Of a stretch of 64,000 bases of DNA, positions 37,082 through 47,552 are shown piece by piece. The translations under genes and the position numbers were made by a program. Location of the stretch: NCBI RefSeq assembly GCF_029784165.1, contig NC_073695.1, positions 13,453,286 through 13,517,285 on the forward strand, given 5' to 3'. The notes below the pieces were generated by a model. The model saw only the letters and a program-made list of their open reading frames with translations. It was not told the DNA's origin and ran no database searches. Numbering within the stretch: position 1 is the first letter of the stretch; every line of letters begins with the position of its first letter. Source of the DNA: Wyeomyia smithii. Lineage: Eukaryota > Arthropoda > Insecta > Diptera > Culicidae.

Positions 37082-37668
37082 TCCCTATCTATTCCTTCTT
37101 ATAATCCTACGTTTTTACTCATTTCTTTTATATAAACTCCTTGATTTCCTTCTTCTGATGTCGTTTTTCTCCATCTTCAATTTTGTGTCCTTTAACTTCC
37201 AATCTTGCTTTTTTCTTTTTTTCTTTCTATCTCTCTTTTCTTCTCCCCTTATCATCCTTTACCCATCTTCCAGTTATTTTCTCTTTTCTAAATCTCTCTT
37301 TTTTTCTCTCAATATCATTCATTTTTCCTTTTTGTAGTCTTTCATATTCGTCTTTTCAATTTTTATTTTTCCCTCTTAAAATATTCTAACTCCTCTTCCT
37401 ACCTTTTTTGTTTTTTTTTTTTCAATCATCATTCGTTCGTTTTTCAATTCGATCTTCTGATTTTCTCTTTCAATCTTTCTTTTTTCCCTCTTGGAATTTT
37501 CTTTCTAATCTTACTATTTCCTTTCCTCCGATCTTGCTTTTTTCTCTTCCAATTCTGCTTCTTTCTCCCTTTCATTTTTACTTTTTTATTTCACATTATT
37601 ATTCTATTCTCTCTCTTCCTATCTCTCTTATTTCCTTCCCAGATTTTCCATTTTTCCCTCTTATAATC

Positions 37669-38026
37669 TGTTTAATCAGGGAATTGTATCACGAGCTTAA
37701 TAACCAACACACTACGCGTATCTTTTCATTACTTTTAACCGATTTATTCTTTATCAAAAAAATTATTAATTGTAGCAAAGAAAACTTTATTATTTATATC
37801 CACACTATCTTTATTACTGCTGGTGGTCGACTGTGTTCTGTAACAAGAGCAAAACCTATCTGGCTATCGGAAAAGGAACTGCTGAAAGCTATCGTTAACG
37901 CACAGTCCGACTAATTATACGTCAAGCTACGTTTGACAAGATAAAATGCGATTGCGATTCTCTTGATGAGCGGTAGTTGGATTCTGTAGAAGCAAAATTC
38001 AAATTCAAATAATCTAGAACTAATCA
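37669..38026 (-). repeat. 3' LTR of BEL element (358 bp)
   Basis: On the element's strand it begins TGATTAGTTCTAG and ends ATTCCCTGATTAAACA, so it has TG...CA ends. It matches 42455-42813 apart from a few substitutions and small A-run length changes. The inner edge borders GTGGCCCGCTA; no convincing polypurine tract is visible there. Confidence 0.95.
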
Positions 38027-38103
38027 TAGCGGGCCACCTGAAATGGAACATTTCAGTAGAATCTATATCATTATATTTAAATTTAACATATTTGTTTTTC
38101 GCA

Positions 38104-41100
38104 TTATTTAATTGTAATCGGGTTCGACGAGTCCTCTACGTTGTCTTGGAGCGTATGGGTTGGATCCGCTGAGAAGTCCTCCTGGTCCATCATAGGTAAT
38201 GGGCACAATTTCACAACAGCTCGCTTAAAGGTCGCACCGGTTGATGTGCGCACTGTTACTACTCGGGTCACACCATCTTCACCAGGGTGCAGGCTCACGA
38301 TACGCACTAGCGGCCAGCGAACGGGGGGTAAGAGGTTGTCTTGAAGGATCATCACTTGTCCGACCTTAAGCTCGATTCGCCGCTGATTAATATTAGCATG
38401 TCGTTGCAACTCTTTAAGGTACTCTGTTTGCCAATGGTACCAAAACAGCTGCTGTTTCTGCTGGATAACCTGGTACCGGTTTTTCAACCGATTCGTAGGC
38501 ACGTCTTTTAAATCCGGATGGGGTAGAACATGCAATTGTGAACCAATCAAGAAATGGTTTGGCGTGATAGCTTCAACATCGTGGGGATCCTCTGACAAAG
38601 GCGCCAAGGGTCTAGAATTCATTGCTCCTTCAATCTGGGTCAAAATCGTTACTAAATCTTCATATAACAGAAACGTGCTGCCTAACTGCCGAACTAAATG
38701 TTTCTTTGCCACCTTCACAGCGGCCTCCCATAAACCACCAAAGTTGGGGGCCCGAGGTGGGATCATATACCATCGTATTCCGTCAGTTGCGAGAGCAGTA
38801 GCGATGTGATCAGTTTCGTCGGAATTCGAGAGCATTTTGTAAAGAGCATGTAATTCATTTCGAGCACCGACAAAATTCGTGGCATTGTCGGAGTAAATAT
38901 TCTCGGGTTTACCACGTCTGGCCACGAACCGTTGGAGAGCCGAGAGAAAGGATGCTGTGGATAGATCCCCCACGAGCTCAATATGTACAGCCTTTGTACT
39001 GAAGCAGATGAACAGGGCAATATAGGCTTTGGTGGGAGCAGTCTTGCGTTTAGGGGACTTAACAAACACCGGACCACAATAGTCTATTCCAGTGGATGCG
39101 AAGGGACGACTTGGGGTAATGCGTGCGACCGGTAGCTGTCCCACAGGTTGTTGCAGCGGTTGTGGGTTCGCACGGGTACAACGGTAGCAAGTTCTTACTA
39201 CACTGCGAACAGCCCTTCTGCCATTCGTAGGCCAATATTCGCTTCGAACTAATCCCAATGTTAGCGAAATTCCTCCGTGTATTAATTTTATGTGGTACGA
39301 TAACAGAAGCAGGCGGGTAAATCGGTGGAAACCAGAAAGCAAAATTTGGTGTTTCGTGCTATAGGACTGCTCGAACAATTTGAGCCGGCCACCGACTCGG
39401 ATTATGCCCGATGTGTCCACAAACGGGCTCAGAAGCTTTAGTGATGAGGTTTTGGATACTGGTCTTCCTTTTTTAAGCAGTAGAAGTTCTGTTATAAAAC
39501 ATTCAGCTTGAACAATTTTCACCAGACAATCCCGAGCGTATTCAATTCCATCAGGTGTGAGGGTTATGGCAGATGGTCTCATTTCTGTTTTCGCATGTCG
39601 TAATCGTAAACAGTAAGCCGTCGTACGCAATAGCCGATTGTACGTAAATGAGCGAGTGAATAGAGTGTTAAGTTGTCGTGGACTATGCAGGAACAGTGTA
39701 GTAGTTTTTCGCTCCATGTCTCCATCATCATGAGTAACTCGCGAGATATCCAGCTTTGGCCAACACTCCTCTCCTCTCTCCAACCAATAGGGTCCATTCG
39801 TCCAACTTTTGCAGCTCAGAAATTGTTGTACGGTCAATCCTCTTGAAACTAAGTCTGCTGGGTTATCCACACCGGGTACATGCAACCACATAGCATTTTT
39901 TGTTAGAGTATGAATTTCTGTCACTCGGTTAGCCACAAAGGTTTTCCAGGTCTGTGGTGGTGCACGAAGCCAATTAACAACCAGCATCGAATCGGTCCAA
40001 TAAAAAATAGGTGCAGACTCCAGATTCAGAGACATGATGACCCTTGATGCCATTCGAGCACCAAGTTGCGCAGCGCATAATTCCAATCGGGGGATACTAC
40101 GTTTCTGTAACAGTGCCACTTTTGATTTAGCTGCAAGTAATACAACTTTGGTCGGCTGGTTAGCTATCACTGTTCGGGCGTAGATGCAAGCACCATAAGC
40201 TGATTCCGATGCATCCCTGAAGCAATGTAGCTGCACATCACCCATGCCAAAAGCAAACCTAGGAATCCGAAAATTGGCATGATCGGGAAGACTTTCTACA
40301 AAATTTTTCCACGTAATTCGGATCTCTCTGGGGACTTCCACATTCCAATCGATAGACATCAACCAAAGTTGCTGCATAAATATTTTTGCGCGTACAACAA
40401 TAGGAGCAATTAATCCCAAAGGATCATATAGCTGAGCGATAACAGACAACATTCGATTCTTAGTAATCTTTCCGCTCGTTGAGAAGGAAGCAAAATCAAA
40501 CCTAATTAAATCGGTTGTAGGCTCCCACGAAACTCCTAAGGCTTTTACAGTTTGTGCAGGCTCTTTATCGAAGGCTAAGTTTTCAGCTGGTATTCCCTCC
40601 AAGACCTCCGGGAAATTTGAGCACCATTTTCTTAGTGAAAATCTTCCACGGTTCATCAGTTCTTCCATCTCTTTACGCAATTTTATCGCCGTCGGTACGT
40701 CCACCTCGCTTTTTACAAAATCATCCATATAAAAATCGTGTTTTACGGAGGCAGCAGCGAGAGGAAAACAAGCACCTTCATCGCCGGCTAATTGGATTAG
40801 TGTGCGTGTAGCTAAGAACGACGATGGGCCTAATCCATACGTGACTGTGGTCATTTCATATTTAGTTATCGGATCACTCTTATTGAATCGCCATAACACG
40901 CGCTGAAGAGAACGATCATCGGGATGAATTCCAATTTGCCGATACATTTTCTCTATGTCGGCTAGCAGTACAACCAGGTTCTTTCAAAAGCGGAGTAAAA
41001 TATCAAACAGTTCATCTTGGATGGCCGGTCCGACCAGTAATGAATCGTTGAGGGAGAATCCGGTACTTGTTCTAGCAGATGCGTCGAACACACTTCGAAC

Positions 41101-41319
41101 CTTGGTCGTGGTGCTTGACTCTTATAGCACCGCATGGTGTGGGAGAAAACATTCTACCATCGGCTTTGATTTTTCCATCGATACCTCCTGCATGTGGCCC
41201 AGCTGAATAAATTCTGCCATTAACGCGTGGTACCTTTCTTTCAGAGTGGGGTTGTTGTCCAATTTACGCTCTAAACTTTCCAGCCGGGATTTTGCGTAAG
41301 AAAACGACTCGCCTATCAT
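38104..41319 (-). pseudogene. BEL/Pao pol: RT - RNase H - integrase
   Basis: The longest open part (38104-40947, 947 codons) starts in the RT palm. It has YMDD in KHDFYMDDFVKSEVD. The RNase H carries FRDASESAYGAC, LELCAAQLGARM and YWTDSMLVVNW. The integrase has a CYRCTR knuckle and the catalytic triad D (GIDYCGP), D (YSDNATNF) and E (GLWEAAVK). A C-terminal part follows with VGQVMILQD...WPLVRI. In the same frame upstream there are TGA at 40984-40986 and TAA at 41122-41124. The RT N-terminal part lies above them: [36 protein letters not shown]. The product would be a polyprotein acting in reverse transcription and integration. The stops prevent its synthesis from a gag-pol reading, although the 947-codon block itself is intact. 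Confidence 0.93.
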
Positions 41320-41400
41320 TATTTCATAACCTTTTTTTTTGGATATTTCACGAAATACCGTCCGGTGGAATTTCTTGTGACAGTGCGCTTGTAGAATATT

Positions 41401-42051
41401 TCACAATATTGAGTGCACCATTAATGACTGTAAATGCTTCTTTTTCAACAGGTAGGTATTTGAATAACGATTGAGTAGGGCTTCCCAAGCTACTGCATAA
41501 TTATTCGCCGTTATTGTTAGGGACTCGATCAATTTCAAAGCGTCGCCTCGCAAGGCGGCCCGCAGGTACTGGAATTTTTGTATGCAGGGGATTTCTGGAG
41601 ATGAGTGTATCAAAGAGGAAAAAGAGTCGTGGAATGTCAACCATTCATTCAGATCACCATCGAACCGTGGTAATTCAATGGTAGGGAGTTTAACACCGGT
41701 AACATGCGCTATAGCTGGTGCTCCTTGATTGTTCGGAGCTTCCACTGGAATTGTAGGTAGGGGAGCTAATTTGTTGACTAGGCCACCTTTTACCCGAAAG
41801 AACTGCTCTTCTGTTTTTGCCCTTACCTGCGCATTATCCGCCACAAATTCAGGAGTATCATCGAATGCTTCATACTCGCTTTGAAGTGATTCGAATGCTT
41901 CCATTAGTGTATCCAGTCGGGCCAGATGGATCGCTACTTCACTTGCATCTCGTTCCGCGTTGAAATTCTTTAGGAAATCTTCTATACGCTGAATGGAATC
42001 CAGTACATTTTTTAGCTTTAGCTGCTTCAACCGCATTTTTTTCTCCGTCAT
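41401..42051 (-). pseudogene. BEL/Pao gag N-terminal part (DUF1759-like), truncated
   Basis: 216 codons from MTEKKMRLKQLKLK. A helical N-terminal region is followed by the conserved capsid-like stretch LPTIELPRFDGDLNEWLTFH...FQYLRAALRGDALKLIESLT...AWEALLNRYSN, which is characteristic of BEL/Pao Gag. It ends in TAA (41401-41403). In the same frame the sequence then jumps within about 25 codons to RT N-terminal sequence. The CCHC knuckles and aspartic protease normally lying between are therefore deleted. The start codon is the first Met after the primer-binding-site leader. Confidence 0.9.
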
Positions 42052-42435
42052 GATGTTAACACCTCAGCAGCAATGATGTTACGTTTGGCTGTGGCCGTCT
42101 GCAGGTTGGCTTTGTACCTCACTAAAAGCAGGAACTCTCGAACACCGCCGGATCGGATGACTTGGTTGGTTGGTTTCACAATATAAACTGGTAGCGGCTC
42201 TGTGCAGCAAACAGCGAGTGGGTTAGAACTCTTGTCCGGAACACGTGGAAATCTGAGGGATCGAAAAGACCCAGGAAGTACCTCTCGAATAAATGTTAAC
42301 GGTTGGACAGATACTCACATGGAGCCTGTCTTCAACAGGCCTTGTACTTTTTGAGCAGGTACTGCTATCCGCAACTCCAGTTCCAGGGAATGAACTGTGA
42401 GGTTAGCGTAGTGGTTGATTCTAACCACACCCGTG

Positions 42436-42453
42436 ATCCTGGTCACGGCACCA
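42436..42453 (-). promoter_or_regulatory. primer-binding site, tRNA-His type
   Basis: The plus strand reads ATCCTGGTCACGGCACCA, one base inside the 5' LTR edge (42455). As recalled from insect tRNA sequences, this equals the last 15 nt of tRNA-His(GTG) plus CCA over 18 positions. The element's RNA could thus anneal to that tRNA to prime minus-strand synthesis. Confidence 0.85.
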
Positions 42454-42454
42454 A

Positions 42455-42813
42455 TGTTTTATCAGGGAATTGTATCACGAGCTTAATAACCAACACACTA
42501 CGCGTATCTTTTCATTACTTTTAACCGGTTTATTCTTTATCAAAAAAAAATATTAATTGTAGCAAAGAAAACTTTATTATTTCTATCCACACTATCTTTA
42601 TTACTGCTGGTGGTCGACTGTGTTCTGTAACAAGAGCAAAACCTATCTGGCTATCGGAAAAGGAACTGCTGAAAGCTATCGATAACGCACAGTCCGACTA
42701 ATTGTACGTCAAGCTACGTTTGACAAGATAAAATGCGATTGTGATTTTCTTGATGAGCGGTAGTTGGATTCTGTAGAAGCAAAATTCAAATTCAAATAAT
42801 CTAGAACTAATCA
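42455..42813 (-). repeat. 5' LTR of BEL element (359 bp)
   Basis: Starts on the element strand at TGATTAGTTCTAG and ends GATAAAACA. It would hold the element's promoter and polyadenylation signals by position. No individual motif is called. Confidence 0.95.
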
Positions 42814-42818
42814 TAATC

Positions 42819-43770
42819 TTTCTCCTTGATTCTTCGAATTCTCTGTTTTCCCTCTTTTAAACTTTCGTCTTACTCTTTTCGATTTTTCTTTCATTCCCTC
42901 TCAGTATACTCCTTTGTTTTCCTCCTCCAATCTTTTTTTCTTTAAGAAATCTGCCTTATTTTTCTCTTTCTCGCAAGCTTTCTTTTTTTCTTCTTGTAAT
43001 CATTCTTTTCATCTTCCATTCTCTCTTCTATATCACGTGCCATCTTCTTTCTCTTTCTCTTTCTCTTTTCCTTTTCTATTCTTTTTCAACTCTTTTATTT
43101 TTCTTTTTTTCCTTCCAGTCATTGTTTTCCTCTCGAATCTGTTTTTTTTCCACTATCGATGTTATGTTTCTTCTTGAAATCTTCCTATTTCCCTTCTATA
43201 ATTTTTCTGTTTTCCGTCTTCAATCTTGTTTTTGTTCATCTTACAACCTTATTTCTTCGATCTTCCAATTTTGCTATTTTCTTACTTTCCATCTGCCTTT
43301 TTTACTTCTCAATCTTACTTTTTTGTTCTTCCAGTCTTTTTTATGCTCCATCTTCTTTTTTTTTTTGTCTTTTCGAAAGCTCTTCCGTTTTCCCATCTTT
43401 CAGATTTGCTTGTTGCACTTTTGATTTACTTGTTTCTATTTCCAATCTTCCTATTTTACCTTTTCCAATGAACAAGTTGCCCTTTGGTCCAATTTTCTCC
43501 TTTTATATCTTTATTTTTCTGTACAAATCAAAAATTCTTTTCCTGCCGAAAATCTTTCGCTTTTCTCTCATTCCCTTTTCTTGCTTCGTCAAATTTAAAT
43601 TTTCACCTATTATTACCTCTTAATTTATTCCTTTTTTCCTTCTTCGAATCCTTCATTTTCCAATCTTACTTTCCATCCTTCCAATCTTAATTCCTCTCGA
43701 ACAATTTTCCTTTTCCCCAAATTCCAAGCTTCCGTCCTTCCCTCTGCGAATCTTTCGTTTTTCTTCCTTG
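42819..43770 (+). repeat. distal part of the polypyrimidine domain
   Basis: The same C/T-rich sequence with CTTCCAATCTTRCTTTTTT-like phrases continues after the BEL insertion and stops near 43770 (CCTTGCCAACTCGACT). ORFs rich in F, S and L here are not genes. Confidence 0.9.
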
Positions 43771-44211
43771 CCAACTCGACTAAGATACTAGCAGCACCCT
43801 CTCAGAATTTAATGCAACTTTGTTGGTGTATTTCTGTTTTTTTCTTTAATTTTTTTGATATTTTTAAATGTAAGCTCTGACATTTCCTAAAAGTCATCTC
43901 TTGACAACTTTTCCCTATCTCTTGTCATTATTTTTTATGTACACAACTAAGTTCTCGCTTTTTGTGAATAGATGACGCCAACAGTATTTTGACCGATCTA
44001 AAACCTAATGAACCAAGCTGAGCCATATAAAAAACGAACCACTTCGACACGTCATTTCATTGGGGTGTCATTTATTTTATATTTGTGTGAAAATATCTGA
44101 TTTAGTGCCAAGTAACCTTCAATTGCGGAATTGTTAATTTTTTCAATGCATTCAAAGAAAACGGCAGACGAAGTGCATCGAGAGTTGAAACAACGTACCG
44201 TAATTCTAGAT
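43771..44211. other. intergenic, nothing recognised
   Basis: AT-rich sequence between the pyrimidine domain and the mariner relic. A short plus-strand piece (SKKTADEVHRELKQRTVILDK) near 44150-44213 might be decayed mariner N-terminus, but this is weak. Confidence 0.35.
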
Positions 44212-44438
44212 AAACATTTCAAATGATCCTATCTGCTTTTATCGTTTTTCCGGAGCGTCTTTTCAGTTTGGTAAGTTCAGCTTTAGTAACTCTCTCAAGC
44301 GTGCTTTTTTGTTCAGAGGCTAAAGTGATTCCTCCGCTACCAACTTGTGCAAATAACGTGTCATAAAAGGTGTTTAATAAATTGTGGTGATTGAATGAAA
44401 GTGATCGATCAAAGCACATAGTACCTTTTGAAATGTTT
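44212..44438. repeat. 12-bp inverted repeat bracketing ~203 bp within the mariner relic
   Basis: AAACATTTCAAA (44212-44223) and TTTGAAATGTTT (44427-44438) are perfect inverted copies. Between them lies sequence with a 66-codon minus-strand ORF of unknown type. It may be a small insertion or inversion near the 5' part of the mariner gene. Confidence 0.5.
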
Positions 44439-44439
44439 C

Positions 44440-45236
44440 TCTTGAATTGTTTCCGTCGCTTTAAAGTCGGTAATTTCTAGGTTGATGGTAGTCCATGTGA
44501 GGAAAGGTCAAAAACCTCCCAAAGACGCTGAAAGGGGGGAAAAATTTCTCAATGTGGATCCATGCCTAACGAAGGAACAGCTTGCGGTTACCCATCAAAC
44601 CATTTACAAGTGATTACATGGTTTTGGAATGATTCAAAAACAAGAAACATGGATTATGATTTAAAGTAAAGGTACTTTGAGCGTCATTGTTTTTGCATAA
44701 AAACAACTTCATCAACAGCAAAAAGGAAGTGTTCCTTCATTGCATCATGATGGGTTATTTATGGATTTATTGCAGCCACCTCAAACAAAAGTCATAGGAA
44801 CTGTCCGGTCATGCTTCTACATCGTGGGTTCGGCCAAATGAACAAGCTGCAAAGATTATACTGTGTATTTGGTGGGGCCAATTCAGTGTTATTTATTATG
44901 AGCTGTTGAAACCGAACAAACAAAACTATGACTGGGGAACGGTATCGCACTGCGCAAAAAACCGGCTGCAATATGAGCGGAGGCACGAAAAAGTAAGTCT
45001 ACTGCATGACGATGCTCGGCCTCATACTGCCAAAGGCGTTAAAACTTACATAGAAACGCTCAAATGGGAAGCTCAACCTCACTCGCCGTTTTCCCCAAAT
45101 GCTGCGCCGTTCGATTATTGTTTTTTTTTTTTGTTCGATGTCACATTGTCTGGCTGATCAGCAGTTCTGCTCATATGAAGACATGGAAATCAGATTGATT
45201 CATGGAGAGCCTCAAAAAACGAACTTTTTTTCGTAA
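44440..45236 (+). pseudogene. mariner (DD34D) transposase relic
   Basis: Recognisable pieces run in order through shifting frames: NCFRRFKVGNF (end of the DNA-binding domain), VDPCLTKEQLAVTHQTIYK, LHGFGMIQKQETW, FLHCIMMGYLWIY, CIWWGQFSVIYYELLKPN, VSLLHDDARPHTAKGVKTYI, WEAQPHSPFSPNAAPFDY and LADQQFCSYED...FF at the C-terminus. The first catalytic Asp (GDEKW in the family) is replaced by Tyr in GYLW, and the conserved CIWWD has Gly. The later two Asp are kept, in HDDARPH and APFDY, with exactly 34 residues between them. Multiple stops are present and no terminal inverted repeats were found. Confidence 0.88.
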
Positions 45237-45419
45237 CTATTGATAAAAATTATGATAGATAACTATTTTTTTTCTAAATAAAGTTGAGCTTATTTGGGCA
45301 GTAAAATATGAAAAAACTTCGCTTGTTTACCTTTAATGTGCTCTTTGAAAAATAGTTTTTCATCGAAAATTCTTTTCAAGTACTCAACCTTGTCAGACCA
45401 ATTTCAAAATAACCCCATT

Positions 45420-45790
45420 AATCGTGATAACGTGTTTGGCTTGAGAATAGGAGCTCCTAGGCTAATGAAAAAAATGATCAATGAGTTTAAAATGCATTGA
45501 AAAAAGTTTTCCACTTTCACAAGTAGCTAGAAAAATATTTTCGCTGCAATACAGGATAGGGCCGAAGATTGAACCTTGAGGTACACAAAATATGACAAGA
45601 AATTTATCATATGTTTACATTCTGGTAGACGGGTTCGATCAGTTAGGTAATTTTTGAAAAATTTAGTTACGAAAATTGGAAAACAAAAAGACCATCCATT
45701 ACAATTTTCTCAAACAGTTTACTCATCGAAGAAAGGAAACTGGTTGGTCGAATATTTGCAATCTCAGCTAGTTTCTCATCCGGCGTTAAA
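45420..45790 (-). pseudogene. LINE reverse transcriptase scrap
   Basis: The minus strand gives FFKNYLTDRTRLPE and, after a frameshift, CVPQGSIFGPILYC, the VPQGS.LGP.L motif of LINE reverse transcriptases. The downstream xADD motif is not seen. The clade is uncertain; the YLTDRT block is usual in Jockey/CR1-like enzymes. Confidence 0.6.
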
Positions 45791-47552
45791 ATTGGAGCAA
45801 ACAGTCTGGAACAATTTTGTTCCACAAGGAGAAGAAAAGAACATTTTTTCGGTTGTTAACACTAGAACGAACCAGAAATAGAAAAGTAAATCTACACAAA
45901 TTACCGTTTCCAATTGGTCTGGGGTCCCCCAGCTGAATAAACACAAAACAATTTCCAATCATCACCACAAGAATAAATAACAAAAGTACACCTTCAGTCT
46001 AAAAGGTACGCTACACTTTTCCTACCACACCATCAATTGTAGAACAATGCAACTTTATATTAAGTTGAGAAACTCCTCCCATCAGGTTGCAGTTTATCAA
46101 CCGCTCGTTCCGTCGTCTTACTCGGCTAGCTAGTAAAGTAGTTTATGCTCATTTCCCTTGGAAAGTTTTAGTTTTTCCAACCCGGCATCAACCAAAGGAG
46201 AAAAAAAAGACGCCAACCATGTAGGAAAATTTTCACTTATGCATGAGAACGTGGTTTATTTCCTGAGTTACTGCCGTGCTGCTGCATTCGCCGGGCGGTG
46301 AAGAGCCCTTCGGGAGGCTGTGCCGGGCTGCCAGTCAATCGAAGCAAATTGTTTGGAAAACATAAATTGGATGGAATCTTCCCGAAAGTACTGAGCGACA
46401 GGGAGACGAGACACTGCCCGGTAACCAACCCATCAAGCGATCGCACAGTGGCGGGTCTCCGAACAAAAGTCGGACAAAACCCAAAATGTTCATTTAAAAA
46501 GCAGAAAAATCCATATAAGGTTGATTTTTTATGAAAAATTCAATTTTGGTATCAAAAATTCAAAAAGTTGGAAAAATATCTCCCTAAAGGGCAATTAAAA
46601 TTTTCTTATGGCTAAAATAACGTCGTAGTGTTTTAATGTATATCATTACTCATTTATATTCCCATTTTTTGTTATGTTTGAGGATTCAGTAGTCATCAGC
46701 GAAACTGAGAATAGTATATAAAATATATTTTTTTTAATAATAATGAGTTATTTCAAAATTATAATTTAAAAATTTAATTATAAATATAATTTAAATAAGT
46801 ACGGTGTCAGTATAGTTTGTTTCTGGCGAAGCGAATATAGGAAACCAGCATAAACTGTCAAAATGTGAACTATCCGATTGTGTGCCAAATTTCGCAGTTG
46901 GAAAACTGGGATCATGTGGTATTGAAAAAGATATCATTTTTGGCTCAATTGATACATCGCATTAATTTAGGAAACAAAATGTTAAATACGTTAAACTAAA
47001 ATAAGTGAGTAGAAAACAGAAAAATATTCATTCATATAAAATCAATGTTGTGTGTAATTAGCTGTCTTAAAAAAAAATAAATAATTAACTGTTCTGTCTT
47101 TTTTTCACGCTATACTATTTTAAGAGAAATGTGCATTCTAAACAAACTAAACAGAATATTATATGTTGGTATATGCAAAATGGTCCCATTTTAATAGATT
47201 TAAAAAACTTGAGTCTAAGTGAAAATTTGTCGTTTAACATGGTCAAAAGGGGTTATGCCAGTTTTTTGTGTTTTCATACTAGTAAAAATACAATGTCTAT
47301 ATACGTTAGTGAATAATTCGTGACGTGTCACCATCGTTTTATAGTAATCAGGGATACCAGATATGCAAATTTATCTGAAAATGAAGATTTTTATAGTCCG
47401 TGTGCAGACTTTTATTGATTTGTCGATATTTGCTGTTTTTTTCAGAGAGCAGATTTCATATTGAATTTAAATTTAATATTGAACATTGGACTTAAATTTC
47501 ATAATGAATTTTCGGAGTAGAATTAAATGGAAATATTACCTATTCTCAATAT
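45791..47552. other. intergenic, no gene recognised
   Basis: 46230-46460 is GC-richer and carries overlapping ORFs on both strands without family features. The remainder is AT-rich. Confidence 0.4.

Larger units (their letters stand above)
28086..37663 (+). repeat. ~9.6-kb strand-biased polypyrimidine domain
   Basis: The plus strand is overwhelmingly C and T with scattered AA dinucleotides. A loose ~23-nt motif of the form CAATCTTTCYTTTTTYCCTCTTC repeats throughout. Larger diverged units are visible. The GCAATATGTAG..CGTTTTCTT phrase occurs at about 28340 and 29590. CTTCCTGTTTGTATTGG occurs at about 31546 and 32633. GGTTTTACAATTTTTCTCTT occurs at about 29224 and 30739. Near-identical 1.66-kb copies lie at 32904-36850. 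Dozens of F/S/L-rich ORFs are composition artefacts. Confidence 0.93.
37664..42818 (-). mobile_element. BEL/Pao LTR retrotransposon with 5-bp target duplication
   Basis: A complete insertion bounded by TAATC at 37664-37668 and 42814-42818. LTRs lie at 37669-38026 and 42455-42813, with a primer-binding site next to the right-hand (5') LTR. The gag and pol remnants lie in one minus-strand frame. Removing the element restores CTTATAATCTTTCTCC, a normal phrase of the surrounding polypyrimidine domain, so it inserted into that domain. The LTRs differ at only a handful of positions, suggesting fairly recent insertion. The element is about 5.1 kb, shorter than typical autonomous BEL elements, and lacks the region between gag and RT. 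Confidence 0.96.

Noticed and set aside
28843..37914. Dozens of Phe/Ser/Leu-rich ORFs up to 226 codons, and Lys/Arg/Glu-rich ORFs on the minus strand
   Set aside because: Stop codons need A or G, which are rare on this strand, so long ORFs are expected by composition. No domains, and frames shift between near-identical copies.
38027..38050. Polypurine tract next to the BEL 3' LTR
   Set aside because: The sequence beside the LTR on the element strand (CAGGTGGCCCGCTA) is not clearly purine-rich, so I did not annotate it.
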